A stretch of DNA of 56,651 nucleotides from Thermofontimicrobium_A sp034505795 (GTDB lineage Bacteria; Zhuqueibacterota; Zhuqueibacteria; Thermofontimicrobiales; Thermofontimicrobiaceae). The stretch covers positions 1-56,651 of the forward strand of contig JAPDQM010000012.1 of assembly GCA_034505795.1 (NCBI GenBank), given 5' to 3'. The notes under the pieces are model-generated. The model did no database searches and was not told the DNA's origin. It was given only the letters and a program-made list of their open reading frames with translations. Position 1 is the first letter of the stretch; each line of letters begins with the position of its first letter. This document shows, piece by piece, positions 1-9,248 of the stretch. The position numbers were made by a program, and so were the translations under genes.

Positions 1-211
1 GTTCAATTTTGATCTGGCTGAGATCCGGTGGCTGATGATCAACTCCCATAGCCAATAATGACTGTTTATCTAAGGGTGTTGGCCCCTGGAGCGGATCGAT
101 CCACAATACCTGATGACCGTTCTCCTCCAGCGCTTTCGCGATGCCCTTTCCCGAAGCAAACGAGACGTCGCGTTCGGACGATGATCCCCCCATCAAAACT
201 GCCACATGCAT
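1..211 (-). CDS. ddl: D-alanine--D-alanine ligase, N-terminal part (cut by window start)
   Basis: Ligates two D-alanines for peptidoglycan precursors in the cytoplasm. Only the first 70 codons are inside the window; the gene continues past base 1. The start of the translation, MHVAVLMGGSSSERDVSFAS, is the glycine-rich N-terminal signature of Ddl (GG-SSER-VS). The ATG at 209-211 is preceded by AAGGAAA at a normal distance. The gene lies 18 nt downstream of the glnS stop on the same strand, so the two are probably cotranscribed. The ATP-grasp domain lies outside the window, so DdlA/DdlB subtype cannot be judged. Confidence 0.9.
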   Translation of the reverse strand, partial: MHVAVLMGGSSSERDVSFASGKGIAKALEENGHQVLWIDPLQGPTPLDKQSLLAMGVDHQPPDLSQIKIE

Positions 212-229
212 ATTTATTTTCCTTATGAA

Positions 230-1981
230 TTAAATTGTTGAATTGCCCCGCTGCGCTTTTTCCACTTTGGCCCAACTATCCTTCAGCCCAACCGTACGAT
301 TGAACACCAAATGGCCAGGTGTCGAATCGGGATCGACACAAAAATAGCCCAACCGCTCGAATTGAAAACGATCACCAGCCTTGGCCGATGTTAGACTCGG
401 CTCCACTAAGCATTGGTTTAAAATTTCGAGTGAATTTGGATTGAGATTGACGGTAAAATCCTGCCCTTCCGGGACATCAGCCGGGTCCTCTTTTAGAAAT
501 AGGTGATCGTACAGCCGAACTTCCGCTGGCAGCGCATGGCGAGCAGATACCCAATGGAGGGTTGCTTGCACCTTGCGATTATCGGGTGACCAGCCACCGC
601 GAGTAGCTGGATCATAGGTACAATGCAACTCGACTACGGCACCGGTTCGTGGATCTTTCACCACTTCGACACACTTGATATAATAACCGTATCGCAGGCG
701 TACTTCACGCCCCGGGGCCAGGCGATAGAATTTTTTGGGGGGATCCTCTCGAAAATCATCCTGCTCAATATACAACACTCGCGAAAACGGCACTTTGCGA
801 TATCCCATCGACGGGTCCTCAGGATTGTTCATGGCCTCCAATTCTTCGACCTGCCCCTCGGGGAAATTGTCAATAATCACCCGCAATGGCCGCAACACCG
901 CCATCACTCGCGGCGCCCGTATATTCAGGTCTTCACGCAAGCAATGCTCGAGCAGGGCGATATTCACCGTGCTATTGCTCTTGGCAACACCAATTCGTTC
1001 GCTAAAATCACGAATGGCCTCCGGCGTATAACCGCGGCGGCGCAGGCCTGAGATGGTCGGCATTCGTGGATCATCCCAGCCGGAGACAATCTTATTCTGA
1101 ACCAATTGCAGCAGTTTGCGCTTACTCATGAGGGTATAGGTCAATTCCAGACGAGCAAACTCAATCTGCTGGGGATGGTAAATGCCCAGCTCGTCCAGAA
1201 ACCAATCATATAACGGCCGATGATCTTCGAATTCCAGGGTACAGATGGAATGCGTGATGCCTTCAATGGAATCTTCCAGACCATGCGCCCAATCGTAGGT
1301 CGGATAAATGCACCATTTGTCTCCCGTTCGATGATGCGTTGCGCGCAGAATCCGATACATCACCGGATCACGCAGGTTCAAATTGGGCGATGCCATGTCG
1401 ATTTTGGCACGCAGTGTACGCGATCCATCGGGAAATTCACCGGCACGCATGCGTGCAAACAGATCTAAATTCTCTTCCACCGATCGATTGCGATAGGGGC
1501 TCTCCTTGCCCGGCGATGTTAGCGTGCCACGATATTCGCGCACTTCATCGGCAGAGAGATCACATACATACGCCTTTCCTTTCTGGATCAGTTGAACGGC
1601 ATACTGGTACATCTGTTCAAAGTAATCTGACGCATAATATAGCCGGTCATCCCAATCGAAACCCAGCCAGCGTACATCCTCGATAATCGATTCGATATAT
1701 TCAATATCTTCTTTGCTGGGATTGGTATCGTCAAAACGCAGATTGCACAACCCACCGAATTCGAGCGCCAGGCCGAAATTCAAACAGATGGACTTAGCAT
1801 GGCCAATATGCAAATACCCATTTGGCTCCGGAGGAAATCGCGTGTGAACCCGGCGACCAAATTTGCCCGTTTGATTATCCTCTTCAATGATGCTACGAAT
1901 AAAATTCGGCGCTCGATCTTTTTCTGCTCCAGTCGCTTTTGGCCCAACGGCTGCTGATGTAATCTGATTGTTCGAGTCCAT
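230..1981 (-). CDS. glnS: Glutaminyl-tRNA synthetase
   Basis: Charges tRNA-Gln with glutamine (class I aminoacyl-tRNA synthetase, cytoplasmic). The 583-aa product has an N-terminal tail of about 45 residues, then RFPPEPNGYLHIGHAKS with the class I HIGH motif, and a KMSKS-type motif TLMSKRKL near residue 285. The C-terminal half is the beta-barrel anticodon-binding region typical of GlnRS. The length is close to the usual 550-580 aa. The discriminating PPEPNGYLHIGH string separates GlnRS from GluRS. A direct GlnRS means Gln-tRNA need not be made by transamidation. Followed by ddl; gltX lies upstream on the same strand after a 136-nt gap. Confidence 0.97.
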   Translation of the reverse strand: MDSNNQITSAAVGPKATGAEKDRAPNFIRSIIEEDNQTGKFGRRVHTRFPPEPNGYLHIGHAKSICLNFGLALEFGGLCNLRFDDTNPSKEDIEYIESIIEDVRWLGFDWDDRLYYASDYFEQMYQYAVQLIQKGKAYVCDLSADEVREYRGTLTSPGKESPYRNRSVEENLDLFARMRAGEFPDGSRTLRAKIDMASPNLNLRDPVMYRILRATHHRTGDKWCIYPTYDWAHGLEDSIEGITHSICTLEFEDHRPLYDWFLDELGIYHPQQIEFARLELTYTLMSKRKLLQLVQNKIVSGWDDPRMPTISGLRRRGYTPEAIRDFSERIGVAKSNSTVNIALLEHCLREDLNIRAPRVMAVLRPLRVIIDNFPEGQVEELEAMNNPEDPSMGYRKVPFSRVLYIEQDDFREDPPKKFYRLAPGREVRLRYGYYIKCVEVVKDPRTGAVVELHCTYDPATRGGWSPDNRKVQATLHWVSARHALPAEVRLYDHLFLKEDPADVPEGQDFTVNLNPNSLEILNQCLVEPSLTSAKAGDRFQFERLGYFCVDPDSTPGHLVFNRTVGLKDSWAKVEKAQRGNSTI

Positions 1982-2117
1982 AAATCATCTCTTTGCTAAT
2001 AAAAATTATCAATTCATATCGTGAAATACGTTTATTGCTATTAAAACAAAGTTCGCTTATTAACACACAAAAATCCCATTTATCATGCACCAAACCTGAC
2101 CCTATCAGAGCAATCCA

Positions 2118-3551
2118 TTAATTGGAAATCGCTGCGCGAATGAATTTTTCGCATTTGTCGCGCCCCAAAATTTCTGCAATTAACGGCAGTTCCGGCCCAT
2201 GAAGGTGTCCGGTCAACGCCACCCGAATCGGCTGCCAGAGGTCCCGCCCCATGATACCGGTCTCTTTTTGGACCGTTTTCATCATATCGCGAAAGATATT
2301 GGCATCCAATTCGGCAATGGAATGAAGCTCTCGCAAAAAAGACCAGAATATCTTTTGCGAGCTTTCTTTCCGCACCACCGCTCGCGCCTCATTATCAGCA
2401 AAACTGACCTGATCACGATAAAAAATGGCTGCTTGTTCCACCACTTGATCCAGTTGTTCCATATGATCTTTAATGAGCGCAATTACCTTTTTGAGGCGTA
2501 ACTGATCACTAATATCATAATTAGCCTGTTTCAGAAAGGGGGTCACCAGTGATAACAGTCGATCGTTATCGAGTTGGCGAATATAATAACCGTTCATCCA
2601 GTTTAATTTTTCAATATCGAAAACCGCCGCCGACTTGGAAATTCTCCGGAAATCAAACTCATCAATCAATTGCTGGATCGAGAGAATTTCATCCCCCGAA
2701 ACTGACGACCAACTCAGTAGGCTCAAAAAATTGATGATCGCCTCGGGCAGATAGCCGCGATAGCGATAATGGTCAATGGAAGTCGCCCCATGCCGCTTCG
2801 AGAGCCGGGTGCGATCCGGCCCGAGGATCATCGGAATATGAGCAAATTGGGGCAACTCGAAACCGAACGCACGGTACAACAAAATTTGCTTGGGCGTATT
2901 GGAAACATGGTCGTCACCGCGAATGACATGGGTGATTTTCATCAGTCCATCGTCGACCACGGCCGCGAAATTGTAAGTTGGAATCCCCTCGCTGCGCATA
3001 ATTACAAAATCGCCAATGCTATCTCCCTCGAATCGCAAATCTCCTTTTACCAGATCGAAAAAAACGATATCTCCCGATGGCACATGGAAGCGAATGGCGG
3101 GTTTACGTCCCTGAGCCAGCAAGGAGCGCTGCTGTTCTTCGCTGAGGTAGAGACATTTGCGATTGTACTGAACATCTTCACGCCGCGCCAAACTTTCGCC
3201 TCGCATCTGTTCCAATTCCTCGGGCGTGCAAAAACAATAATACGCCTTTTTTGACGCCAGAAGTTGTTGAGCATATTGCTGATAAATGTCCAGCCGCTCC
3301 GATTGACGATAGTATTGGTGCGGACCGCCCACATCGGGACCCTCATCCCAATGCAATCCCAGCCATTTCAAGTCCTCGTAAATTTGGCCAATATATTCAT
3401 CCGCCGAACGTGCCAGGTCGGTGTCCTCGATACGCAAAATAAATGTGCCATGGGTATGCTTGGCAAATAGCCAGTTCAGAATCGCCGTTCGAGCGTTACC
3501 GATATGCAAATGCCCCGTCGGACTCGGAGCAAATCTAACTCGTGTTTCCAT
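2118..3551 (-). CDS. gltX: Glutamyl-tRNA synthetase
   Basis: Charges tRNA-Glu with glutamate. The 477-aa protein opens with RFAPSPTGHLHIGNARTA, the bacterial GluRS form of the HIGH motif, and carries the KMSKS-type motif RLSKRHGATS near residue 245. A CFCTPEEL segment lies in the region where other GluRS enzymes bind zinc. The C-terminal helical anticodon-binding domain is present and the length is normal (470-490 aa). It neighbours glnS on the same strand, so this organism encodes both discriminating enzymes side by side. A gap of about 500 nt without a gene lies upstream. Confidence 0.97.
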   Translation of the reverse strand: METRVRFAPSPTGHLHIGNARTAILNWLFAKHTHGTFILRIEDTDLARSADEYIGQIYEDLKWLGLHWDEGPDVGGPHQYYRQSERLDIYQQYAQQLLASKKAYYCFCTPEELEQMRGESLARREDVQYNRKCLYLSEEQQRSLLAQGRKPAIRFHVPSGDIVFFDLVKGDLRFEGDSIGDFVIMRSEGIPTYNFAAVVDDGLMKITHVIRGDDHVSNTPKQILLYRAFGFELPQFAHIPMILGPDRTRLSKRHGATSIDHYRYRGYLPEAIINFLSLLSWSSVSGDEILSIQQLIDEFDFRRISKSAAVFDIEKLNWMNGYYIRQLDNDRLLSLVTPFLKQANYDISDQLRLKKVIALIKDHMEQLDQVVEQAAIFYRDQVSFADNEARAVVRKESSQKIFWSFLRELHSIAELDANIFRDMMKTVQKETGIMGRDLWQPIRVALTGHLHGPELPLIAEILGRDKCEKFIRAAISN

Positions 3552-4049
3552 GAATATCTCTTATTTTATCTTCGATAGACAAATAATTAATCACAACTGG
3601 ATTTTCAACTTCATCAGCGCTACTCTCTCTAAGGATATACCGTCGGCAGGCTGTCTGCGGATCAATTTGGGCAAATTGATCACTTGAAGTTCATGTTGAC
3701 ATAGCCGGCCTCCGATGGTAGGCGAGCAAATCATATCCATAGCAGTTATTAGAATACATCCAGCAATGAGCAACTATTCAGCTCAACGCTTTTTGCCCAA
3801 AGACTCCAGGTTACAGACTTTCAGCAAGACCTCCGAATTATTCTTCATCTGCTCATACACTGCAATTAACCAATGATTGCAGCAATCAACAGCAATGAGG
3901 CGCTATTGATTATCGTCGGATTTCTTGGTACCCTTGAGACTGCGTAGCTGGCTCAACAATTCCAAAAACACCAAGGCCACTTATCAAATTCAGGCAAATT
4001 TCGACTTCAGCCTGGTCCAGTTGCCAGTCGCCTCAATTGCCTTATTCGG
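3552..4049. other. Intergenic stretch without a recognisable gene
   Basis: About 500 nt between gltX and ispF. Open frames here are short (about 60 codons), lack Shine-Dalgarno sequences and resemble nothing known. No tRNA fold, terminator with a T-run or repeat was recognised. The promoter of gltX should lie near the low-coordinate end, but no convincing -35/-10 pair was found. Confidence 0.6.
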
Positions 4050-4556
4050 CTACGACTTCACCCGTACGGTTGATTCAGGATCAGATTGTAACACACAAGA
4101 AGCGTAAGCCGCAATGCCCTCGCCAGCACCGATCAAACCTGCGCCTTCGGTGGTGGTCGCCTTAACCGAAATTTGTTCCAACTGGATGGATAAATTGGTG
4201 GCGATATTTTTTCGCATGGCCTCATAAAAGCTGCTCAGCTTTGGGGCTTCAGCTATAATGACGGTATCGATATTTACAATCATCAATCCTACTTGCCGTA
4301 ACATTTTTTTGATCTCATTCAGCAAAAATAGGCTGGAAATATTACGATACCTCTCATCTTGATCGGGAAAATGTTGCCCCAGATCCCCCAGCGCCGCCGC
4401 GCCTAACAGCGCGTCACCGATGGCATGGCATAATACATCGGCATCGGAATGGCCCTGCAAGCCCAATGAAAAGGGAATGGGTACGCCGCCTAATATCAGC
4501 TTGCGCCCTGGCACCAATCGATGAAAATCATACCCTAAACCAACCCGAAAATTCAT
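4050..4556 (-). CDS. ispF: 2-C-methyl-D-erythritol 2,4-cyclodiphosphate synthase
   Basis: Fifth step of the MEP (non-mevalonate) isoprenoid pathway: cyclises CDP-ME 2-phosphate to ME-cPP with release of CMP. The 168-aa product begins RVGLGYDFHRL, with the Zn-binding Asp/His (DxH), followed by GHSDADVLCHAIGDALLGAA and the late TTTEGAGLIGAGEGIAA segment of the family. The C-terminal tail is about 10 residues longer than usual. It overlaps the upstream ispD by 4 nt (ATGA), indicating translational coupling, and the two catalyse nearby pathway steps. Confidence 0.96.
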   Translation of the reverse strand: MNFRVGLGYDFHRLVPGRKLILGGVPIPFSLGLQGHSDADVLCHAIGDALLGAAALGDLGQHFPDQDERYRNISSLFLLNEIKKMLRQVGLMIVNIDTVIIAEAPKLSSFYEAMRKNIATNLSIQLEQISVKATTTEGAGLIGAGEGIAAYASCVLQSDPESTVRVKS

Positions 4557-5248
4557 GTTTTGTCCCCCTCTTTTTTTAATAAAAATTCAGCCCATTCTAA
4601 ATCGATCGGCGTCGTTATTTTGAAATTCCGATAATCGCCCATCACCACATGCACGGGGTAATTCAGCCGTTCCACCAACATGGCATCATCGGTGCCAACG
4701 AATCCTTCAGCTTCCGCCTGCTGATAAGCTTTGAGGATCAACTCACGATGAAACACTTGAGGGGTTTGAGCCAGCCATAAGTCGTTGCGGTCTATTGTTT
4801 GCGTAATTTTATCTTGCGATATTCTTTTCACCGATTCCTGAATGGGTACGGCCAAAATAGCCGCGCCAGTTTCTATTCCTTTTTTGATAACTTCTATCAA
4901 TAATGCTGCTGCTATCAGCGGACGCACTGCGTCATGAATCGCAACAACCGCACAGCGATCATCGAGAGCCTTCAGACCGGCGAAAACTGACGCTTGCCGG
5001 CTCTCTCCACCAGTGACCACCCGCGCCACCTTTAACAACTGATGCTGCGGGACAACTTCCTCCTCGATCCATTTTGTAACTGCAGATGGAGCTACCACCA
5101 CAATGCTGTCGATCAGCGCACACTGATTAAATCGTTCCAGCGTATGTACCAAAATGGGTTTATTGGCGATGGTAACAAATTGTTTCTCTATTGCTAGCGC
5201 CATTCGGCGCCCACGCCCTGCGGCAGCAATCACAGCGCCTACGCCCAC
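4553..5248 (-). CDS. ispD: 2-C-methyl-D-erythritol 4-phosphate cytidylyltransferase
   Basis: Third step of the MEP pathway: transfers CMP from CTP to MEP. Motifs seen are the nucleotide-binding IAAAGRGRRM near the N-terminus, the IHDAVRPL signature and LAQTPQVFHRELI, with VGTDDAMLVE near the C-terminal third. The frame can start at GTG 5254 or GTG 5248. The second is preferred because GAGGA lies six bases before it, while it directly abuts the first. That gives 231 aa. It overlaps ispF by 4 nt and starts 13 nt after the queA stop, suggesting a queA-ispD-ispF transcription unit. Confidence 0.95.
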   Translation of the reverse strand: MGVGAVIAAAGRGRRMALAIEKQFVTIANKPILVHTLERFNQCALIDSIVVVAPSAVTKWIEEEVVPQHQLLKVARVVTGGESRQASVFAGLKALDDRCAVVAIHDAVRPLIAAALLIEVIKKGIETGAAILAVPIQESVKRISQDKITQTIDRNDLWLAQTPQVFHRELILKAYQQAEAEGFVGTDDAMLVERLNYPVHVVMGDYRNFKITTPIDLEWAEFLLKKEGDKT

Positions 5249-5261
5249 GCTCACTCCTCAC

Positions 5262-6290
5262 TTAAAGGATCAACATCGCATCGCCGTAGCTGAAAAATCG
5301 CCATTTTTCTTGAATTGCCCGTTGATAGGCCTTGAAGATAAAATCGCGACCCGCAAAAGCCGAGACTAACATCAAGAGAGTGGAGCATGGTAAATGGAAA
5401 TTGGTAATCAGATGATCAACAATTTTGATTTCATACGGCGGATAAATGAACTTGTCGGTCCAGCCTTTCATGGGTTTAACCAATTTTTCGGAAGTCACCA
5501 CCGATTCGAGTACTCGTACGGTGCTCGTGCCAACGGCGACCACATTGCCTCCCTCCCGAATGGTTTGATTAATTGTTCTCGCGGCGTCTTCAGAAATTTC
5601 AAAATATTCAGAATCCATTTTATGGCGACTGAGATCTTCCACCACGACCGGTCGAAAACTACCCAACCCAAGGTGCAACAACACGAATACCAGTTTGACG
5701 TCTTTCTTTTTCACCTTATCTAAAAGTTTGGTGGTGAAATGAAGTCCAGCAGTGGGGGCAGCAACGGCGCCAAGCACGTTCGCATACACTGTCTGATATC
5801 GCTCTTTATCCACGTCCTCAGGCTCACGACGAATATAAGGGGGCAACGGCGATTTGCCAAGCCTCTCCACTAAATCAAAGAACTTTCCCTGATAAATAAA
5901 GCGGACCACGCGGCCGCCCGAAACGGTATTGTCAATAACATCGCACACAAAATCTTTGGCAATCGTCAGTCGATTTCCGACCCGTACCTTGCGAGCCGGC
6001 TTTACCAGCACTTCCCAGAGATTATTTTCCAACTCCCGTAATAAAAAGATCTCTACCTGAGCATCGGTCTTGTCCTTGGTGGCCATCAATCGCGCCGGAA
6101 AAACCTTGGTTTCATTGAGCACCAGGCAATCGCCCGGATTAAGATAATCCACAATGTCTGAAAAGATACCGGTCTCAATCGTTTCTGTTTTCCGGTCTAA
6201 AATCATCAGCCTGGCTTGATCCCGCTTCTCAGCAGGATATTGAGCAATCAATTCATCAGGTAAATGATACTTAAAGTCAGACAGTTTCAT
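5262..6290 (-). CDS. queA: S-adenosylmethionine:tRNA ribosyltransferase-isomerase
   Basis: Transfers and isomerises the ribosyl group of SAM onto 7-aminomethyl-7-deazaguanine in tRNA, making epoxyqueuosine at the wobble position of GUN anticodons. The 342-aa product has the family N-terminus YHLPDELIAQYPAEKRDQAR, then APTAGLHFT, and near the C-terminus HLPCSTLLMLVSAFAGRD. The ATG at 6288-6290 follows AAGGAGCCCAAAAG, a good ribosome binding site. It sits just downstream of ruvB, a frequent ruvABC-queA arrangement. Confidence 0.96.
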   Translation of the reverse strand: MKLSDFKYHLPDELIAQYPAEKRDQARLMILDRKTETIETGIFSDIVDYLNPGDCLVLNETKVFPARLMATKDKTDAQVEIFLLRELENNLWEVLVKPARKVRVGNRLTIAKDFVCDVIDNTVSGGRVVRFIYQGKFFDLVERLGKSPLPPYIRREPEDVDKERYQTVYANVLGAVAAPTAGLHFTTKLLDKVKKKDVKLVFVLLHLGLGSFRPVVVEDLSRHKMDSEYFEISEDAARTINQTIREGGNVVAVGTSTVRVLESVVTSEKLVKPMKGWTDKFIYPPYEIKIVDHLITNFHLPCSTLLMLVSAFAGRDFIFKAYQRAIQEKWRFFSYGDAMLIL

Positions 6291-6302
6291 CTTTTGGGCT
6301 CC

Positions 6303-7334
6303 TTAGAATAGATTTTTCTGCATCTGACGATTATCAGCTACACCAAAATGGCGATAGGCAATCTCTGTCACCACTCGTCCGCGCGGGGTCCGATTCAAAA
6401 AACCCTGCTGAACCAGAAACGGCTCGTACACTTCTTCCAGCGTGTCGCTCTCCTCACCTACCGCTAACGCCAGCGTATTGATTCCCACTGGTCCGCCATT
6501 GAATTTGGTCATGATGGTCTTGATGATTCGTTTATCCATCTCATCCAGCCCTTTTTCATCCACATCCAATTTTTGGAGCGATTGGATGGCGACCTGGAGA
6601 TCAATTTTGCCATCGCCAGCCACCTGGGCAAAATCCCGAATGCGCCGTAGCAAACGATTGGCAATTCGCGGCGTGCCCCGAGAACGACGGGCAATTTCCA
6701 TTGCCGCGTCAGCATCAATAGCAATTTTCAATATGTTGGCGGAGCGCCTCACCACTACCACCAGCTCTTCCGCAGTGTAGTAATCCAGGCGACTCACCAC
6801 ACCAAAACGCGCTCGCAGCGGCGAGGTTAATAGACCCGCTCGCGTGGTGGCTCCCACCAGCGTAAAATGGGCTAATTTTAATTGAATGGAACGAGCGTTC
6901 GGTCCTTTATCAATAATAATATCTAATTTGAAATCTTCCAGCGCAGGATATAAATATTCCTCGATCGTATGATTGAGTCGATGAATCTCATCAATAAACA
7001 GAACATCGCGATCGTTCAGATTGGTCAAAATTCCAGCCAGATCACCTGGCTTTTCCAACGCTGGACCTGATGTTACGCGTATATTAGAATTCAGTTCATT
7101 CGCGATGATATGGGCCAGCGTGGTCTTGCCCAATCCCGGTGGACCATAAAACAACACATGATCTAATGCTTCGGATCGGTTTTGAGCGGCACGAATAAAA
7201 ACAGCCAAATTTTGTTTGAGCTTTTCCTGCCCGATAAAATCATCCAACCGTGTCGGACGAATGGTTCGGTCAAACTCGATTTCATCATCCAAACGATCGG
7301 GACTGGTGGGGCTGGTCCTGATTTTTTCTGTCAT
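6303..7334 (-). CDS. ruvB: Holliday junction branch-migration ATPase RuvB
   Basis: Hexameric AAA+ motor that, with RuvA, drives branch migration of Holliday junctions. The 343-aa protein starts with the family RPTRLDDFIGQEKLKQNL segment. It has Walker A FYGPPGLGKTTLA near residue 65, Walker B VLFIDEIHRLN near 115, sensor GATTRAGLLTSPLRARFG, and a C-terminal winged helix with GGPVGINTLA. No Shine-Dalgarno sequence is visible before the ATG, and it begins only 23 nt after ruvA, so coupling to ruvA translation is likely. Confidence 0.97.
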   Translation of the reverse strand: MTEKIRTSPTSPDRLDDEIEFDRTIRPTRLDDFIGQEKLKQNLAVFIRAAQNRSEALDHVLFYGPPGLGKTTLAHIIANELNSNIRVTSGPALEKPGDLAGILTNLNDRDVLFIDEIHRLNHTIEEYLYPALEDFKLDIIIDKGPNARSIQLKLAHFTLVGATTRAGLLTSPLRARFGVVSRLDYYTAEELVVVVRRSANILKIAIDADAAMEIARRSRGTPRIANRLLRRIRDFAQVAGDGKIDLQVAIQSLQKLDVDEKGLDEMDKRIIKTIMTKFNGGPVGINTLALAVGEESDTLEEVYEPFLVQQGFLNRTPRGRVVTEIAYRHFGVADNRQMQKNLF

Positions 7335-7357
7335 GACTGACGACTACAAATAAAATT

Positions 7358-7960
7358 CTAAAGCGCACGTAACGCCTGCTTGATCAATTCCTCGAGCGTA
7401 ATCGACGCCCCCTGCTGCTCGATAATGCGCTGAATAGCGACCGTAGCGTTGTTCTTTGAAAATCCCAATGAAACCAATGCCTTTGATGCTTCCTCGATGA
7501 GAACTTTCGTTGACGGCACCATCTCACTTACCGGCACTGACGGACTTACCAAGGGCACCGGTTTTAGTTTGTCCTTTAAATCCACGATCAATCGTTGCCC
7601 TGTTTTTTTACCGACACCAGAGATTGCAGTCAGAGCGCCCAAATCTTCCTCTAAAATAAAGCGCTGCAGATTCTCAGCCGAGACACTGGAGAGTATAATC
7701 TGCGCTTTACGCGGACCGATTCCAGGGATCGTCAAGAGTTGCAAAAACAGCTCTCGCTCAAAAGCAGATTGGAAACCATAGAGCTGCAAAATGTCTTCTC
7801 GAACATGCAGGTAGGTGAGAACCATCACCTGATCGCCGATAGCACCCACTTTTTCATAAAATGGTACCGTAATGTTTAACTCGTACCCAACGCCATTTAC
7901 ATCCAAAATGAGCCTGGTCGGCTGCTTTTCAGCGATATATCCCCTCAAATAGCTGATCAT
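7358..7960 (-). CDS. ruvA: Holliday junction DNA-binding protein RuvA
   Basis: Tetrameric protein that binds and unfolds the four-way junction and loads RuvB. The 200-aa product shows the N-terminal OB-fold start MISYLRGYIAEKQPTRLILD, two helix-hairpin-helix segments (LTIPGIGPRKAQIILS and AISGVGKKTGQRLIVDLKDK) around residues 75-135, a flexible linker rich in Pro/Val/Ser, and the C-terminal domain III (EASKALVSLGFSKNNA) that contacts RuvB. Lies between ruvC and ruvB with short gaps. Confidence 0.97.
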   Translation of the reverse strand: MISYLRGYIAEKQPTRLILDVNGVGYELNITVPFYEKVGAIGDQVMVLTYLHVREDILQLYGFQSAFERELFLQLLTIPGIGPRKAQIILSSVSAENLQRFILEEDLGALTAISGVGKKTGQRLIVDLKDKLKPVPLVSPSVPVSEMVPSTKVLIEEASKALVSLGFSKNNATVAIQRIIEQQGASITLEELIKQALRAL

Positions 7961-7979
7961 CTGCTAAAACCAATCTGAC

Positions 7980-8477
7980 TTAATCTTGAATTCTGGTCGC
8001 ACCCGCTGATCGCATGCGTTGATAGTGACAATAGGCAACGGCCATGGCGTCCGTAGCATCAAACGATTCTGGACAGGATGATAGCTGCAACAATTGGCAG
8101 ATCATGCGCTGGACCTGAAACTTGGAAGCATTCCCATTGCCTGTTACCGCTTGTTTGATCTCCCTGGCAGAATATTCAGCCGTTGGCAGTCGATGATTTG
8201 CCGCTGCCAGCAGCGCAATACCTCGCACGTGGCCCATTTTCAACGCAACCTTGATATTCTGGGCATAAAAAATATCTTCTAAAGCAAGAACATCCACCGC
8301 TTCGGCTGTCAAAAATTGACATAGCTGATCGTAGATAATCTTGAGCCGCACGCCAAATGGCTGTTTGCTATGCGTTTCGATTACGCCATAGCGGCGCGCC
8401 TCACAAGCCAGCGGCTCCGCCCGCAAAATGGCATAGCCCGTTCGTTGCAGTCCCGGATCAACGCCAAGAATAATCAT
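7980..8477 (-). CDS. ruvC: Crossover junction endodeoxyribonuclease RuvC
   Basis: Resolves Holliday junctions by symmetric cleavage in the RuvABC resolvasome. The start MIILGVDPGLQRTGYAIL contains the first catalytic Asp (GVDPG). LALEDIFYAQN supplies the Glu (near residue 65), and SFDATDAMAVAYCHY gives the C-terminal Asp pair (near 145). The frame opens with GTG at 8483 two codons earlier, but ATG 8477 gives the usual family N-terminus; neither has a strong ribosome binding site. Normal length (165 aa). First of the ruvC-ruvA-ruvB-queA run. Confidence 0.95.
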   Translation of the reverse strand: MIILGVDPGLQRTGYAILRAEPLACEARRYGVIETHSKQPFGVRLKIIYDQLCQFLTAEAVDVLALEDIFYAQNIKVALKMGHVRGIALLAAANHRLPTAEYSAREIKQAVTGNGNASKFQVQRMICQLLQLSSCPESFDATDAMAVAYCHYQRMRSAGATRIQD

Positions 8478-8495
8478 ATTCACTGCTTTCAGCGA

Positions 8496-9248
8496 CTAGG
8501 CCCTTTCCAACCGCGCCAGGAGTTCAGAGTCAATATCGAAATTCGAATACACATTGTTGACGTCATCATGCTCTTCCAGGGCTTCCATCAAGCGCAGTAC
8601 CTGTTCAGCGTGCTTCTCTTCCATTTTTACCACATTTTTGGGATGCATCGTGACTTCGGCGGATTCGATGGCAATGTTGTGCTCCGTTAGTACACGCTTG
8701 ATTTCTTCCAGATTCGAAGGCTGGGCCACGATCTCATACGTATCATCGTCCCGACGCATATCATCAGCCCCGGCTTCGAGCACCAACTCCAGCAATGCAT
8801 CCTCAGAAATCTGATCCGCATTGACGGTCAGAATGCCCTTTTTTTCAAAAATCCAGGAGACGCAACCGGTCTCCCCCAGACTGCCATTATGCCGAGATAG
8901 AATATGCCGAATATCTGCGACGGTACGATTTTTGTTGTCCGTGAGCACCTCGATTAGCAAGGCGCAGCCGCCGGGGCCATACCCCTCGTAGGTATTGCGC
9001 TCATACACTACACCGGGCAATTCACCCGTACCCCGTTTGATCGCCCGCTCGATATTGACGGCAGGCATATTTGCCGCTTTCGCGGCAGCAATCGCGCTGC
9101 GCAGCGCAGCATTGGCATTTTCATCGCCTCCCCCCGTGCGCGCTGCCACAGTAATTTCCTTAATAAGCCGGGTAAAAATCTTACCCTTTTGGGCATCCGT
9201 CTTCGCTTTTTTGCGTTTGATGGTGCTCCATTTCGAGTGACCAGACAT
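8496..9248 (-). CDS. YebC/PmpR family DNA-binding regulatory or translation factor
   Basis: A 250-aa member of the YebC/TACO1 family: members act as transcription regulators (PmpR), and some aid ribosomes through proline stretches. The N-terminus MSGHSKWSTIKRKKAKTDAQ is the family hallmark, followed by ITVAARTGGGDENAN and GPGGCALLIEVLTDNKNRT. The frame is open 46 codons further upstream, but ATG 9246-9248 is the start: it has AGGAGAAGCGAT just before it and matches the family N-terminus. Located directly upstream of ruvC, the classical yebC-ruvC neighbourhood. Confidence 0.95.
   Translation of the reverse strand: MSGHSKWSTIKRKKAKTDAQKGKIFTRLIKEITVAARTGGGDENANAALRSAIAAAKAANMPAVNIERAIKRGTGELPGVVYERNTYEGYGPGGCALLIEVLTDNKNRTVADIRHILSRHNGSLGETGCVSWIFEKKGILTVNADQISEDALLELVLEAGADDMRRDDDTYEIVAQPSNLEEIKRVLTEHNIAIESAEVTMHPKNVVKMEEKHAEQVLRLMEALEEHDDVNNVYSNFDIDSELLARLERA

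Noticed and set aside
66..275. 69-codon minus-strand frame overlapping ddl and glnS
   Set aside because: It is a shifted frame of the ddl start; the real product (MHVAVLMGG...) is in another frame.
3591..3773. 60-codon minus-strand frame in the gltX-ispF gap
   Set aside because: No ribosome binding site and no resemblance to a known protein; left as intergenic.
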